The position numbers and the translations under genes are program-made. Below are positions 44,901 through 54,691 of a DNA stretch of 64,000 bases, piece by piece. The DNA comes from Acidobacteriota bacterium (GTDB lineage: Bacteria; Acidobacteriota; Holophagae; Holophagales; Holophagaceae): the NCBI GenBank assembly GCA_021794095.1, contig JAJYRN010000012.1, forward strand, positions 1-64,000, in the 5' to 3' direction. The notes below the pieces were generated by a model. The model was not told where the DNA came from, made no database searches, and worked only from the letters and a program-made list of their open reading frames with translations. Positions within the stretch are counted from its first letter, which is position 1. Every line of letters starts with the position of its first letter.

Positions 44901-47300
44901 AAGTTCTCGAAGGCCTTCCATGCCAGTCCCGACAGCGTGGCCATCAACCGGGTGTCGGATGGCGTCTACCTGGATGTCAACGAGGGCTTCCAGGCCATGC
45001 TTGGCTATACCCTCGAGGAATCTCTGGGGCGCTCCTCCCGGAGCGGGGGACTTGATGTCTGGGCGCGGACCAGTGATCTGGAATGTCTTCAGGAAGGCCT
45101 GAAGCAGGAAGGCCGGGTCATGGGCCTGGAGGCTCTGTTCCGCCGCAAGGACGGTTCCATTCTCACGGGCCTCATGTCAGCCAGCCTCATGGAGGTGGGA
45201 GGCGAGCCCTGCTCGCTCACCATTACCCGCGACATCACCGATCGCAAGCTCCAGGAGCAGAAGCTGGAGCGCATGACCCAGCTCTACGCGGCCCTCAGCC
45301 AGGTGAACCAAGCCATCGTGTGGTCCAAGGGGCAGCAGGAGCTTCTGGAGAAGATCTGCGAAGTGATGGTCGTTTTCGGGAAGTTCAGCATGGCGTGGAT
45401 CGGCGAAAACGATCCTGCCACCGTCACGGTGCGGCAGGTCGCGACCTACGGCGATGCGCACGGATACTTGGATTCCCTCCAGGTGCGCAGCGATGACACA
45501 CCCATGGGCCGGGGCCCCACGGGCATCGCCATCCGGGAAGAACGCGCCTGCATCATGAATGCTTTCCTGGAGGAATCCCGGACCCAGCCCTGGCACCAGC
45601 ATGCCACCCGTTGCGGTTATGCGGCTTCGGCGGCCTTCCCCATCCGGCGGGAGGGTCAGATCTGGGGCGCGCTCACGGTCTATGCTCCCGTCGAGGGGTT
45701 CTTCGGCGAACATGAAGCGGCCCTGCTGGAAGAGGCCGCCATGGACATCTCGTTCGCCATGGACCACATGGCGGGGGAGGCCCGGCGCCGGGAAGCGGAA
45801 GCGGCCCAGGCCCGCCTGCTGGACATTATCGAATCCAGCCTGAACGAGATCTACATCTTCGATGCGGAGACCCTGCGGTTCGAGTACGTCAACCGCGGCG
45901 CCCAACGCAACCTCGGCTACTCCATGGAATCCCTGCGGAACATGACGGCCGTGGAGTTGAAGCCTGAGTTCACGGAGACGACCTTCCGTGAGGCGATCGC
46001 CCCGCTTTTGGATCATGAGCAAGAGCACCTGGTGTTCGAGACGCTGAACCAGCGGGCCGATGGCAGCCGGTATCCCGTGGAGGTGCACCTCCAGCTGGTG
46101 GAGCAGGAGGGCGTACGGCGCTTCCTGGCGGTGATCCTGGACATCACGGAGCGGCGGCGCGCCGAGGATGAGCGCCGGGAACTCGAAGTCCAACTTCTCC
46201 AGACCCAGAAACTCGAAAGCCTGGGCGCCCTCGCGGGGGGGCTGGCCCACGACATGAACAATGTGCTGGGCGCCGTTCTCGGCGTGGCCTCCACCCTGCG
46301 CGAGAAACAGGGGGAATCCGGGCCGGACGGAAAGCCGCTCGACACCATCATCCAGGCCTGTATGCGGGGCCGTGGTGTGGTCAAAAGCCTCCTCTATTTC
46401 GCCCGCAAGGATCTCCAGGAAGAACGGCCCATTGACCTGAACGCCCTGGTGCAGGAGATGGTCCAGCTCCTGGGCCAGACCACCCTGAAGCGCATCCAGC
46501 TCGAGATGAACCTCCAGGAGGGTCTCGCCCAGGTGCGCGGTGATGGCGGCGCGCTGAATCACGCCCTGATGAACCTCTGCGTCAACGCCCTGGATGCCAT
46601 GCCCGAGGGCGGGAGCCTTCAGATCACAACGGCCGCCGTGCCGGATGGCGGTGTGGACCTGCGGGTCAAGGACACGGGTGTGGGCATGCTTCCGGCCGTG
46701 CTCGCCCGGTGCATGGAACCCTTCTACACCACCAAGCCCCGGGGCAAGGGCACGGGGCTGGGACTGCCCATGGTCCAGAGCACCATGCAGGCCCATGATG
46801 GCCGCTTCGAACTCCGGAGTGCTCCTGGCGAGGGCACCGAGGCCATCCTGCATTTCCCTCCCGCGCGCCTGCTGGCTCCCGCCGTGCCGGAATCACCTGT
46901 GGCGGAGTTACGGGCCGCGACGTCTGCCAGTCTCGACATCCTGCTGGTGGACGACGATGACCTGGTGCGCGATTCGGTGCAGGAGCTGCTGGGCCTCCTG
47001 GGCCACCACTGCATCGCCGTTCCAGGCGGCCAGGAGGCCCTGGACCTCCTGGAATCGGGCCAGAAGGTGGACCTTGTCATTCTCGACATGAACATGCCCG
47101 GCATGAGCGGGGCCCAAGCCCTGCCGAGGATCCTGGCCCTGCGCTCCGGGCTGCCGGTGATCCTGGCCACCGGCTACAGCAGCGAAGATTTGGCTCCCAT
47201 CATGGCGGGCCGCAGCCATGTCCAGTCCATCTCGAAACCCTTCAGTGTCCTCGAGCTCAAGGCGCGGATCGAATCCCTGGCCAACCAGGGTCTGTCCTGA
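41988..47300 (+). CDS. Giant hybrid sensor histidine kinase (dCache-like, PAS/GAF x3, HisKA, HATPase, REC)
   Basis: Three LYAALSQVNQAIVW...FSMAWIG GAF modules; GGLAHDMNNVLGAVLGV; DTGVGMLPAVLARCMEPFYTTKPRGKGTGLGL; C-term LLVDDDDLVRDSVQELL...LDMNMPGMSG. Confidence 0.94.
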   Translation: MSNLFQPDPPTPVVRSWGRVSSIRSAWVVLALCLVILGGGGFLLQRQIRSARREARQELATIADLKTSQIAAWYVSREHFADRIQHNRILQDQFLRILDGTATPQTRTDLEAWLEDLQADGYQQVALFGRSGQVFLRAPKAAKSIVWDATDPDFQKALAVGHVLIQRLHRDAADPNSHLSVWVPVTQRKGGTPVGLLLLQVDVSPFLAPYLATWPHTSPTAETQLVERIGNDAVYLNDQRFQPGTALTLRIPIEGHADHPAVMAVLGREGLVTGRDYRNVPVLAVLRKIPGTPWSLVAKVDQSEIYRSARQESWTGALILLMMAGLVASGSALLFRQRALNEARELLQLEQEAKASNERYRLLMERANDIILVLGREGRILEANAQAVAAYGYSHEELLRLTILDLREPETREIAALQLARVQKGEALRFDALHRRADGAVFPVEVSSTRIPMGEDAALLSFIRDITERKAQEDALERMTRLYAALSQVNQAIVWSKDRQALLDKICEVMVVFGTFSMAWIGWDDPGTHQVRVEAHYGDRWGILDRVTVRSDDTPEGRGPLGTALREGHPCLLNDYQGASESAPWRQELQASGLASMAAFPIRQGGAVVGGLAVYATGKDFFGPHEAALLEEAAGDVSFALDHLASEAKRLEAETALCEQERFLREAEEAGGVGCYTWNLPTDRWIATPALERIFGIGPDHPRDLAGWLALVEPSHREALRAHVDERLAQHGPFDYEYPIRRPLDGQLLWLRGTGEFRWDEAGQPLALTGVIRDVTDRKVRELELARTNRLYAALSQVNQAIVWAKDRQDLLDRVCRVLVEQGAFSMAWIGWEDPAIQRVRVSASFGDARGMLDRVVVRTDASPEGRGAVGPAITQGRPSVFNDLLGDPRSAPWQAELAESGFASMAAFPVQEGGATRGAIAVYAAEKDFFAAPEVALLEEVARDLSFALDHLASEAERRAAETALQASEDKFSKAFHASPDSVAINRVSDGVYLDVNEGFQAMLGYTLEESLGRSSRSGGLDVWARTSDLECLQEGLKQEGRVMGLEALFRRKDGSILTGLMSASLMEVGGEPCSLTITRDITDRKLQEQKLERMTQLYAALSQVNQAIVWSKGQQELLEKICEVMVVFGKFSMAWIGENDPATVTVRQVATYGDAHGYLDSLQVRSDDTPMGRGPTGIAIREERACIMNAFLEESRTQPWHQHATRCGYAASAAFPIRREGQIWGALTVYAPVEGFFGEHEAALLEEAAMDISFAMDHMAGEARRREAEAAQARLLDIIESSLNEIYIFDAETLRFEYVNRGAQRNLGYSMESLRNMTAVELKPEFTETTFREAIAPLLDHEQEHLVFETLNQRADGSRYPVEVHLQLVEQEGVRRFLAVILDITERRRAEDERRELEVQLLQTQKLESLGALAGGLAHDMNNVLGAVLGVASTLREKQGESGPDGKPLDTIIQACMRGRGVVKSLLYFARKDLQEERPIDLNALVQEMVQLLGQTTLKRIQLEMNLQEGLAQVRGDGGALNHALMNLCVNALDAMPEGGSLQITTAAVPDGGVDLRVKDTGVGMLPAVLARCMEPFYTTKPRGKGTGLGLPMVQSTMQAHDGRFELRSAPGEGTEAILHFPPARLLAPAVPESPVAELRAATSASLDILLVDDDDLVRDSVQELLGLLGHHCIAVPGGQEALDLLESGQKVDLVILDMNMPGMSGAQALPRILALRSGLPVILATGYSSEDLAPIMAGRSHVQSISKPFSVLELKARIESLANQGLS
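43428..45780 (+). repeat. Three ~925-bp in-frame duplicated GAF(-PAS) modules within the hybrid kinase gene
   Basis: Repeat starts at about 43428, 44355 and 45279; DNA cagccaggtgaacca[ag]gccatcgtgtgg conserved in all three; gatctgcgaagtgatggtcgt identical in modules 1 and 3. Confidence 0.9.
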
Positions 47301-47380
47301 GGCATTCCTGACCGGGACGTTATTCATGCATTCTCCGGAGCCTGACGAGAAGGAGTCCGAGGACATCCAAGGAGAATCCC

Positions 47381-47791
47381 ATGCCCATCGCCATCTGGAG
47401 CAGCCGCTTCGAGACGGGAATCCCCATCATTGACCAGCAGCACCAGGCCCTCTTCGAGGCCGTCAACAAGCTGGCGGATTCCTTCAAGAACGGTACCGCT
47501 TCGGCCCAGGTGAAGGCCAGCATGGATTTCCTCGTGAAGTACACGGTGGAGCACTTCCAGACCGAAGAGAAGTTCATGAAGGAGATGGGCTACCCCAAGC
47601 TCAGCTCCCACATGGCTGAACACGCCCAACTGGTGGCGAAGGCCAAGGACCTGCAGGCCCGGCTCGCCGAGGGGAAGCCTGTGACGGTCGAGGTGACTTC
47701 CTTCCTGGCGGACTGGCTGAAGCACCACATCAACGAAGTGGATATGGGCTACGTGGAATTCGCCAAGGCCAAGGCCCGCGAGAAAGCCTGA
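47381..47791 (+). CDS. Bacteriohemerythrin
   Basis: WSSRFETGIPIIDQQHQALFEAVNKLADSF...HFQTEEKFMKEMGYPKLSSHMAEH...WLKHHINEVDMGY. Confidence 0.95.
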   Translation: MPIAIWSSRFETGIPIIDQQHQALFEAVNKLADSFKNGTASAQVKASMDFLVKYTVEHFQTEEKFMKEMGYPKLSSHMAEHAQLVAKAKDLQARLAEGKPVTVEVTSFLADWLKHHINEVDMGYVEFAKAKAREKA

Positions 47792-47819
47792 CAGGCCCCA
47801 CCCCAACTGGAGGCAGGCC

Positions 47820-48182
47820 ATGGCCCGGATCGCGGTGCTCGATGACAGCAGGTTCATGCGGACCCTCGTGACCAAGATGCTCGAAGAGGGGGGGCACGAG
47901 GCCGTGTCCTGCGAGGAGTCCAGCCTCTCGGGCATCCAGGATCGCCTCCAGGCCCTGGCCCCTGATCTGGTGCTCACGGACTACCAGATGCCCGGCTGCA
48001 ATGGGCTCACCGTGGCCCGGATTGCGCACCAGCAGCGGGCGGACCTCCCGGTGCTGCTGCTCACCGCCACCCACGACCCCGCCATCGAGGAGGCGCTCCT
48101 CAAGCAGCAGCCGCTCTCGATCCTCCACAAGCCGGTCGAAGGAACGGAACTCCTGGCCGCCGTCACGCGCATGCTGGGGTAG
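47820..48182 (+). CDS. CheY-like response regulator (single REC domain)
   Basis: RIAVLDDSRFMRTLVTKMLEEGGHEAV...LVLTDYQMPGCNGL...ILHKPVEGTELL. Confidence 0.93.
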   Translation: MARIAVLDDSRFMRTLVTKMLEEGGHEAVSCEESSLSGIQDRLQALAPDLVLTDYQMPGCNGLTVARIAHQQRADLPVLLLTATHDPAIEEALLKQQPLSILHKPVEGTELLAAVTRMLG

Positions 48183-48214
48183 GATCGGCCCTGGATCCTT
48201 GACGGGGGACAGCC

Positions 48215-49546
48215 ATGGCGGTGAAGGCACTGGATGGATTGGCGGAAGATGCGCTCCGGGCGTTCCTGGCCTGGAGCCCCTCATCCAGGCTGGCCCGCCG
48301 CCAGCTTCTGCATGGGTGGTCCGAGCAGCTGGCGCTGGTGAAGGATGATCTCGCCCAGTGGATGACCCGGGAGACGGGCAAACCCATCACCCTGGCCCGG
48401 GGCGAAGTGGCGCGCGCCGAGAGCACCCTTCAGGCCACGATCGAGGCGCTGGGGACGTTTGGCGAAGAGGCCGTGCCCTACGACCTGATGGCCGGGGCGG
48501 AGGGCTGCCGGGCCGTGCTGCGGCGCTTCCCGGTGGGGCCGGTGCTGGCGATCACGCCCTTCAACTTCCCGGTGAACCTGGCCATGCACAAGCTGGCTCC
48601 GGCCCTGGGCGCCGGATGCAGCGTGCTCTGGAAACCCTGCCCCCAGGCGCCACGGACTTCGCGGCTGCTGTGGGAGAGTTTCGAAGCGGCCCGCATCGCC
48701 GTGGCCGCGCCGGTCCGCCTGCTCCAGCTCGCGCCGCCGGATCCGGCCGAGGCGGAACTGCTGGCGCAGGATCCCCGCATCGCCGTGGTCAGCTTCACGG
48801 GGTCCGAGCGGGTGGGCCGCCATCTCGAGCGCCTGCTCGTCGGGAAGCGGCTCCTGCTGGAACTGGGCGGTAATGCCGCCGTGGTGGTGGATGAGGGGGT
48901 GGATGCGGCCCAGGTGGCGCGCCAGCTCGCGCCCGCGGCCGTGGCCGGCGCGGGCCAGAGCTGCTCCAAGGCCCAGCGCTTCTACATCCACCGGAACCTG
49001 TGGGAAGCCTTCGTTCCAGCGTTCGTGGATGCCGTGAAAGCCTTGCCCGTGGGTGATCCCATGGATCCAGCGACGGTGGTGGGGCCCCTCATTGACGAGG
49101 CCACTGCCCTTCGGGTGGACGAAGGCCTGGACCGCGCCGTCGCCGGCGGGGCCACGGTGCTTCTGCGCGGGAAGCGCCAGGGCGCCCTGCTGCCCCCCGC
49201 CATCCTCGCGGAGGTGCCGGAGGAGGATCCGTTCGTGTGCGAGGAAGTCTTCTCGCCGCTTTCGCTGCTCGTCCCCGTGGCCACCTTCGAGGAAGGCCTC
49301 GGGCGGGCGGCGGCCACCCGCTTCGGCCTGCGCGCCAGCGCCTACAGCCGCGACCAGCGCCACCTCCGCCTCGCGGAGTCCAGGCTGCGGGCCGGCGGTG
49401 TGCTCCTGAACCTCCCGCCCACCTTCCGCCTGGATGCCGCGCCCTTCGGTGGCGTGGCCGCCAGCGGCAACGGCTTCGAGGGGCCCCGCTGGGCACTGGA
49501 AAGTTTCACCGAGGGCCGTTTGATCGTCGAAGGTCCAGCCCTCTAG
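48215..49546 (+). CDS. Aldehyde dehydrogenase family protein
   Basis: VLAITPFNFPVNLAMHKLAPALGAG; VSFTGSERVGRHLERLLVGKRLLLELGGNAAVVV; AGQSCSKAQRFYIH. Confidence 0.93.
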   Translation: MAVKALDGLAEDALRAFLAWSPSSRLARRQLLHGWSEQLALVKDDLAQWMTRETGKPITLARGEVARAESTLQATIEALGTFGEEAVPYDLMAGAEGCRAVLRRFPVGPVLAITPFNFPVNLAMHKLAPALGAGCSVLWKPCPQAPRTSRLLWESFEAARIAVAAPVRLLQLAPPDPAEAELLAQDPRIAVVSFTGSERVGRHLERLLVGKRLLLELGGNAAVVVDEGVDAAQVARQLAPAAVAGAGQSCSKAQRFYIHRNLWEAFVPAFVDAVKALPVGDPMDPATVVGPLIDEATALRVDEGLDRAVAGGATVLLRGKRQGALLPPAILAEVPEEDPFVCEEVFSPLSLLVPVATFEEGLGRAAATRFGLRASAYSRDQRHLRLAESRLRAGGVLLNLPPTFRLDAAPFGGVAASGNGFEGPRWALESFTEGRLIVEGPAL

Positions 49547-49561
49547 CCGCCGAGGCCAGCC

Positions 49562-49897
49562 ATGACCCTGCCCATTCCCTTCTCGCCCGGCGACCTAGTC
49601 GTGGCGGTGCTGCATTCGCCCCGCGAGCGCCTGTGGGGGCGCCTGCTCGGCCTCGAGGCATCCGGCATCGCCTTGCGGGGTCTGGACCTCGCCTCCTGGG
49701 AGGAGGTGCTCCGGCTGGCCCGCAGCGGTGACCACGACCAGATCGCCCTGGGTACCCGGTTCCTGCCCATGCACCGCCTCGAAGTGCTCTACCTGGATGA
49801 GCTCAGTTCCGGCGTGCCCAGCCTGGGCGAGACCTTCCGTGATCGCACCGGGCTGGAGCCCGGCCATTTCCTCGGGGGCGACCCCGAAACCCGCTGA
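49562..49897 (+). CDS. Conserved hypothetical protein
   Basis: Intact ORF colinear with neighbours; [41 protein letters not shown]. Confidence 0.7.
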   Translation: MTLPIPFSPGDLVVAVLHSPRERLWGRLLGLEASGIALRGLDLASWEEVLRLARSGDHDQIALGTRFLPMHRLEVLYLDELSSGVPSLGETFRDRTGLEPGHFLGGDPETR

Positions 49898-49907
49898 TGG
49901 AGTTCCC

Positions 49908-50912
49908 ATGACCCATGCCAACCACATCTTCTGGATGGACCGTTTCCGCGAGCGGGCCCGGACGCTGAAACATCCGGTCGTGCTGCCCGAGGGCCGGGAT
50001 GACCGCACGCTCCAGGCCGCCCGCCTCCTGGTGGACCAGGGGCTCTGCTGCCTGACCGTGCTGGGGGATCCGGACGACATGACCCGCCGGGCCAAGGCCC
50101 TGGGTTTCACCCTCGACGGCATGGCCCTGGTGGATCCCGCCAGCAGTCCGAAGCGACCGGAGTTCGCAGGAATCTTCTTCGAGCGCCGGAAGGCCAAGGG
50201 CGTCACCGAGGCCCAGGCCCTGGAAGCCGCCGGGAACCCCCTCTGGTTCGGCGCCCTGATGGTGCAGTCCGGCCAGGCCCACGGCATGGTGGCCGGGGCG
50301 CTCAACACCACGGGGGAGACGGTGCGGGCCTGCCTCCAGTGCATCGGCGCGGCGCCCGGCATCCAGACCGTGTCCAGCTTCTTCCTGATGATCCACCCCG
50401 ATGCGGCCTTCGGTGAGCGGGGGGCCATGATCTTCGCGGATTGCGCCGTGGTGCCCGATCCCACGCCGGAGCAGCTGGCCGACATCGCCCTGGCCGCGGC
50501 CGGCAATGCCCGCCGCCTGCTGGATGCGGAGCCCCGCGTGGCCCTCCTCAGTTTCTCCACCCGGGGCTCGGCGGAGCATCCCTGCGTGGACAAGGTGCGC
50601 CAGGCGCTGTCCATCCTGCGGGACAAGGCGCCGGACCTGGCGGTGGATGGCGAACTGCAGGCGGATGCGGCCCTGATGCCCTCCGTGGGCCAGCGGAAGG
50701 CTCCGGGCTCGGCCGTGGCGGGGCGGGCCAATGTGCTGGTCTTCCCGGATCTCGATGCCGGGAACATCTCGTACAAGATCGCCGAACGCCTGGGCGGGTG
50801 CGCGGCCATCGGGCCCTTTCTCCAGGGCCTGGCCAAGCCGGCCAACGACCTCAGCCGCGGCTGCAGCGCCCAGGACATCGCCGATACGGTGGTGCTGACG
50901 GCCCTCCAGTGA
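49908..50912 (+). CDS. pta: Phosphate acetyltransferase
   Basis: [109 protein letters not shown]. Confidence 0.92.
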   Translation: MTHANHIFWMDRFRERARTLKHPVVLPEGRDDRTLQAARLLVDQGLCCLTVLGDPDDMTRRAKALGFTLDGMALVDPASSPKRPEFAGIFFERRKAKGVTEAQALEAAGNPLWFGALMVQSGQAHGMVAGALNTTGETVRACLQCIGAAPGIQTVSSFFLMIHPDAAFGERGAMIFADCAVVPDPTPEQLADIALAAAGNARRLLDAEPRVALLSFSTRGSAEHPCVDKVRQALSILRDKAPDLAVDGELQADAALMPSVGQRKAPGSAVAGRANVLVFPDLDAGNISYKIAERLGGCAAIGPFLQGLAKPANDLSRGCSAQDIADTVVLTALQ

Positions 50913-51511
50913 AGCGCCTGGCGCTCTTCATCTCCGGGACCGGCGGCAATGCCATGAACCTTGTAGCCGCGTGCCGCGATGGGCGCGTGCCCGCGCGGCC
51001 GGTGGTGGGCGTGGCGTCCACCGCCAAGGCGGGTGGTATCGCCCGTCTCCGGGCCGAGGGCGTGCCGGTCGCCGTCGTGGCGCGCAAAGACTTCGACTCC
51101 GATGAGGCCTATTCCGATGCCTGCTACCAGGCCGCCGAAGCGGCGGGAGCCGAGGTCGTATGCCTCTGCGGCTGGCTGAAGAAGCTGGAGGTGCCCCGCC
51201 GCTGGGAGGGCCGCATCCTGAACATCCACCCCGGACTGCTGCCCCGGTTCGGCGGGCCCGGGATGTACGGCATGCACGTCCACCGGGCGGTGCTGGCGGC
51301 GGGCGCGGCCGAATCCGGCGCCACGGTGCACCTGGTGGATGCCGAGTACGACCACGGCCGCATCCTGGCCCAGGCCCGGGTTCCCGTGCTTCCGGGCGAC
51401 ACCCCGGAGGAACTGCAACAGCGCGTCTATGCCGCCGAGATGGACCTCTATCCCAAGGCCCTGGCCGCCTTCCTGCGGGAAGGGGCCTCGCGCCTTACAC
51501 TGGAACCATGA
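50909..51511 (+). CDS. purN: Phosphoribosylglycinamide formyltransferase (GTG start)
   Basis: [75 protein letters not shown]. Confidence 0.92.
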   Translation: MKRLALFISGTGGNAMNLVAACRDGRVPARPVVGVASTAKAGGIARLRAEGVPVAVVARKDFDSDEAYSDACYQAAEAAGAEVVCLCGWLKKLEVPRRWEGRILNIHPGLLPRFGGPGMYGMHVHRAVLAAGAAESGATVHLVDAEYDHGRILAQARVPVLPGDTPEELQQRVYAAEMDLYPKALAAFLREGASRLTLEP

Positions 51512-52902
51512 TCCCTCTCCTGACCGCCGACGAGATGCGGACTGCCGAGCGGCAGGCCATCGAGGTCTGGGGGGTTTCCTCCCTCGTACTGCAGGAGCAC
51601 GCGGCCCTGGGCGCCCTCGCGCTGCTGCCTCTGGGCGAGCCGCTGAACGTGCTCGCCGGGCCCGGCAACAACGGGGGCGATGCCCTGGCCCTCGCGCGAT
51701 TGGCGAGACTGGAAGGTCGGCAGGTCCGCGTCTGGGCCCTGGCCGATCCCGCCGGTTGGCAGGGGGATGCCGCCCATCAGGCCCACCTCTGGCAGGGGCT
51801 GGGCGGGACCATCGAGCGCGCCGCGGAGCCAGCCCTGGAGGTTCGTGCCTGGCGGGGCTGGGTCGTGGATGGGCTGTTCGGTCTCGGCAGCCGGCGTCCT
51901 CTGGAGGGTGAGGCCGAGGCCTGGGCGCGGGCGTTGAATGCTTCCCCTCTACCGGTGCTGGCTCTGGATCTGCCCTCGGGCCTGGATCCCAGCCGTGCCG
52001 AAGTGCCCGGCGAGGTGATCCGGGCCACGCGCACCGCCTGCTTCGGGGCCCGCAAGATCTGCCACGGACTGCTGCCCGCGCGGAGCTGGTGCGGGGAGAT
52101 CACCCTGGTGCCCATTCCGCTCGACCATGCGCCGGAGGCCCATCTCCACCTTCTGGATCGTCCCCGGCTGGAACCCCGCACCTGGGATGCCCACAAAGGC
52201 AGCTTCGGCCACCTGGGCATCCGGGCCGGCAGCCTGGGCATGAGCGGAGCCGCCGTTCTGGCCGCGAAGGGGGCGCTTCGCGTGGGGGCCGGTCTGGTGA
52301 CGATCCTGTGCGAACCCGAGGTCCGGGCGGAGATCGCGGCCCAGATTCCCGAGGCCATGGTGCGCCCCTGGCAGGGGTCCGTGCCGGAAGGCATTGACGT
52401 ACTCCTGGCCGGCCCCGGCGGCATCACCCAGGTGCCGGACTGGGAGGGCCCCCTCGTGCTGGATGCCTCGGCCCTGGGGCCGGGCGAAGGTCCACGGTGG
52501 ATGGACCGCCCCGGCACGGCCATCACGCCCCATCCCGGCGAGTTCGCCCGGCTCTTCGGCTTGTCCCGGCCCCTGCTCATGGACGAGCGGCTGGCCCAGG
52601 CCCGCCAGGTGGCGGTGGGGCGACCCGGTGTGCTGCTCCTGAAAGGGGCCCAGAGCGTGGTGGCTGGCGGAGGTCTGGATGATCTCTGGATCAATCCCAC
52701 CGGGCATCCGGGCCTGGCCACGGGGGGCAGTGGCGATCTGCTGGCCGGCATGGTGGCCGGATTCCGCGCCCAGGGCCTGCCCATGCGCCAGGCCGTGGCC
52801 ACCGCCGCCTGGTTCCACGGGGCCGCTGCCGATCGCTTGCCGGGCCCCGGCCTGCTGCCGTCGGATCTCGTTGCCGTCCTGCCGGAGCTTCTGCGTGCCT
52901 GA
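51508..52902 (+). CDS. nnr: Bifunctional NAD(P)H-hydrate epimerase / ADP-dependent dehydratase
   Basis: VLAGPGNNGGDALALARL; GSFGHLGIRAGSLGMSGAAVLAAKGALRVGAGLVTI; NPTGHPGLATGGSGDLLAGMVAGFRAQG. Confidence 0.93.
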   Translation: MIPLLTADEMRTAERQAIEVWGVSSLVLQEHAALGALALLPLGEPLNVLAGPGNNGGDALALARLARLEGRQVRVWALADPAGWQGDAAHQAHLWQGLGGTIERAAEPALEVRAWRGWVVDGLFGLGSRRPLEGEAEAWARALNASPLPVLALDLPSGLDPSRAEVPGEVIRATRTACFGARKICHGLLPARSWCGEITLVPIPLDHAPEAHLHLLDRPRLEPRTWDAHKGSFGHLGIRAGSLGMSGAAVLAAKGALRVGAGLVTILCEPEVRAEIAAQIPEAMVRPWQGSVPEGIDVLLAGPGGITQVPDWEGPLVLDASALGPGEGPRWMDRPGTAITPHPGEFARLFGLSRPLLMDERLAQARQVAVGRPGVLLLKGAQSVVAGGGLDDLWINPTGHPGLATGGSGDLLAGMVAGFRAQGLPMRQAVATAAWFHGAAADRLPGPGLLPSDLVAVLPELLRA

Positions 52903-53329
52903 CCGATTCCTGGCCGACGAGGCCGCCACCGAGTCCCTGGGCGAGGAACTGGCCCGCCACACACCGCCCGGCGGAACCTGGCTCCTGCATGGAGCGCTGG
53001 GCGCGGGCAAGACCACCTGGACACGGGGCTTCCTGAAGGGGCTGGGCGGCGATCCCGATGAGGCCGCCTCCCCCACCTATGCCGTCCTCCATCGCTATGC
53101 CACGCCCTCCGGCCACCTGTTCCACCTGGACCTCTACCGGCCCGGACCCAACGGGGCCTGGACCCTCGGCCTTGAGGAGCAACTGGGACCGGAGGACCGC
53201 CTGGTCGTGGAGTGGGCGGGTCCGGAGGGACCATGGCCCACGGACTGGGTGGGCGAGCTGACCCTGAGCCCGGAAGGGGCTGGGCGGCGGGCGGAATGGA
53301 CAGGCCCTGGCCAGTCTCTCGCCCCATGA
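52895..53329 (+). CDS. tsaE: tRNA threonylcarbamoyladenosine biosynthesis ATPase TsaE
   Basis: WLLHGALGAGKTTWTRGFLKGLGGDPDEAASPTYAVLHRY...LFHLDLYR. Confidence 0.92.
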   Translation: MPDRFLADEAATESLGEELARHTPPGGTWLLHGALGAGKTTWTRGFLKGLGGDPDEAASPTYAVLHRYATPSGHLFHLDLYRPGPNGAWTLGLEEQLGPEDRLVVEWAGPEGPWPTDWVGELTLSPEGAGRRAEWTGPGQSLAP

Positions 53330-53336
53330 TGGCGGC

Positions 53337-54635
53337 ATGAGCCTCCCGCTGCTTACCGTCCTGCTCGCGGCCCTGGCCGTCGCCTTCGCCGCCTGGGCGG
53401 CCCTGCGCCGGACCCCGCTCGATCCGGTGGCCCTCGAGGCCCTTCGGCGCCAGCAGGAGGAACGGGCAGCCCGGGGCCGGACCGAGCTCCAGCAGGCCCT
53501 CAGCCTCCACATCGAGCCGGTGCGTTCCGAGCTGGCCCAGGCCCGCACAGCCCGGGCCCAGGCCCAGGAGCAACAGCTCCGCCTCCAGGCGGAGAAACTC
53601 GCCGAAGGCTTCCAGGCCCTTGGCGCCAGCCTCCAGGAAGCGCTCCGCCAGGCCCGGGCCGAGCAGGGGAGCCAGCTCCTCCAGGTCCAGCAGCAGGTCC
53701 AGCAGCGCCTGGAAGCCCTCCAGCTATCCAACGAGGCCCGCCTGGAGCAGATGCGCCGTACCGTGGACGAGCAGCTCCACGCGGCCCTGGAGAAGCGGCT
53801 GGGCGAGAGCTTCAGCCTGGTGGCTGAGCGCCTGGAGCAGGTCCAGCGGGGCCTGGGAGAGATGCAGACCCTGGCCCAGGATGTGGGCGGCCTCAAGCGG
53901 GCCCTGACCAACGTGAAGACCCGCGGGGTTCTAGGCGAGGCCCAGCTGGGCGCCCTGCTGGAGCAGTACCTGGCGCCGGGCCAGTACGCCGCCAATGTGA
54001 AGATCCGCCCCCGGGCCAACGAGATGGTGGAATATGCGGTGAAGCTGCCCGGGCCCGAGGAGGGCGGCACCGTGTGGCTCCCCATTGATGCCAAGTTCCC
54101 CATCGAGGACTACCAGCGCCTCATGGAAGCTTACGAGATCGGGGATCTGGTGGCCGTGGAGACGGCAGGCAAGGCCCTGGAGGCCCGCCTGCTTTCCCAG
54201 GCGCGGGACATCCGGGACAAGTACCTTGCGCCGCCCTACAGCACGGATTTCGCGCTGCTGTTCCTGCCCTTCGAGGGGCTCTATGCGGAGGCCCTGCGCC
54301 GGCCCGGGCTGCTGGAGCGGCTCCAGCGGGACTGCAAGGTCACGTTCGTGGGCCCCACCACCCTGACCGCCTTTCTCAACAGCCTCCAGGTGGGCTTCCG
54401 CACCCTGGCCATCAGCAAGCGGAGCAGCGAAGTCTGGAAACTCCTGGGCCAGGTGAAGACGGAATTCGGCACGTTCGGGGGCGCCCTGGAAGCCGTGCAG
54501 AGGAAGCTCGAGGAAGCGGGCACCAAGCTGGGTGAGGTCTACAGGGGCAAGGACCGGATGGAAAAACGTCTGGCGGGGGTGGAAGCCCTGCCGGAGGACG
54601 CGCCCAGCCCGGCGGTGCTGAAGATGGACGAATAA
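53337..54635 (+). CDS. rmuC: DNA recombination protein RmuC
   Basis: GVLGEAQLGALLEQYLAPGQYAANVKIRPRANEMVEYAVKLPG; PIDAKFPIEDYQRL; VGPTTLTAFLNSLQVGFRTLAI. Confidence 0.94.
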   Translation: MSLPLLTVLLAALAVAFAAWAALRRTPLDPVALEALRRQQEERAARGRTELQQALSLHIEPVRSELAQARTARAQAQEQQLRLQAEKLAEGFQALGASLQEALRQARAEQGSQLLQVQQQVQQRLEALQLSNEARLEQMRRTVDEQLHAALEKRLGESFSLVAERLEQVQRGLGEMQTLAQDVGGLKRALTNVKTRGVLGEAQLGALLEQYLAPGQYAANVKIRPRANEMVEYAVKLPGPEEGGTVWLPIDAKFPIEDYQRLMEAYEIGDLVAVETAGKALEARLLSQARDIRDKYLAPPYSTDFALLFLPFEGLYAEALRRPGLLERLQRDCKVTFVGPTTLTAFLNSLQVGFRTLAISKRSSEVWKLLGQVKTEFGTFGGALEAVQRKLEEAGTKLGEVYRGKDRMEKRLAGVEALPEDAPSPAVLKMDE

Positions 54636-54691
54636 AATTCTTCACAATTCCCAACGGCGTCCTAGGATGCGGGCAGAACCCGGGGGGCCGA

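Noticed and set aside
45177-46853. 558-aa minus-strand ORF
   Set aside because: Antisense to the hybrid kinase
49595-51418. 607-aa minus-strand ORF
   Set aside because: Antisense to pta/purN; no recognisable domain
51777-53573. 598-aa minus-strand ORF
   Set aside because: Antisense to nnr/tsaE; P/R/S-rich shadow frame
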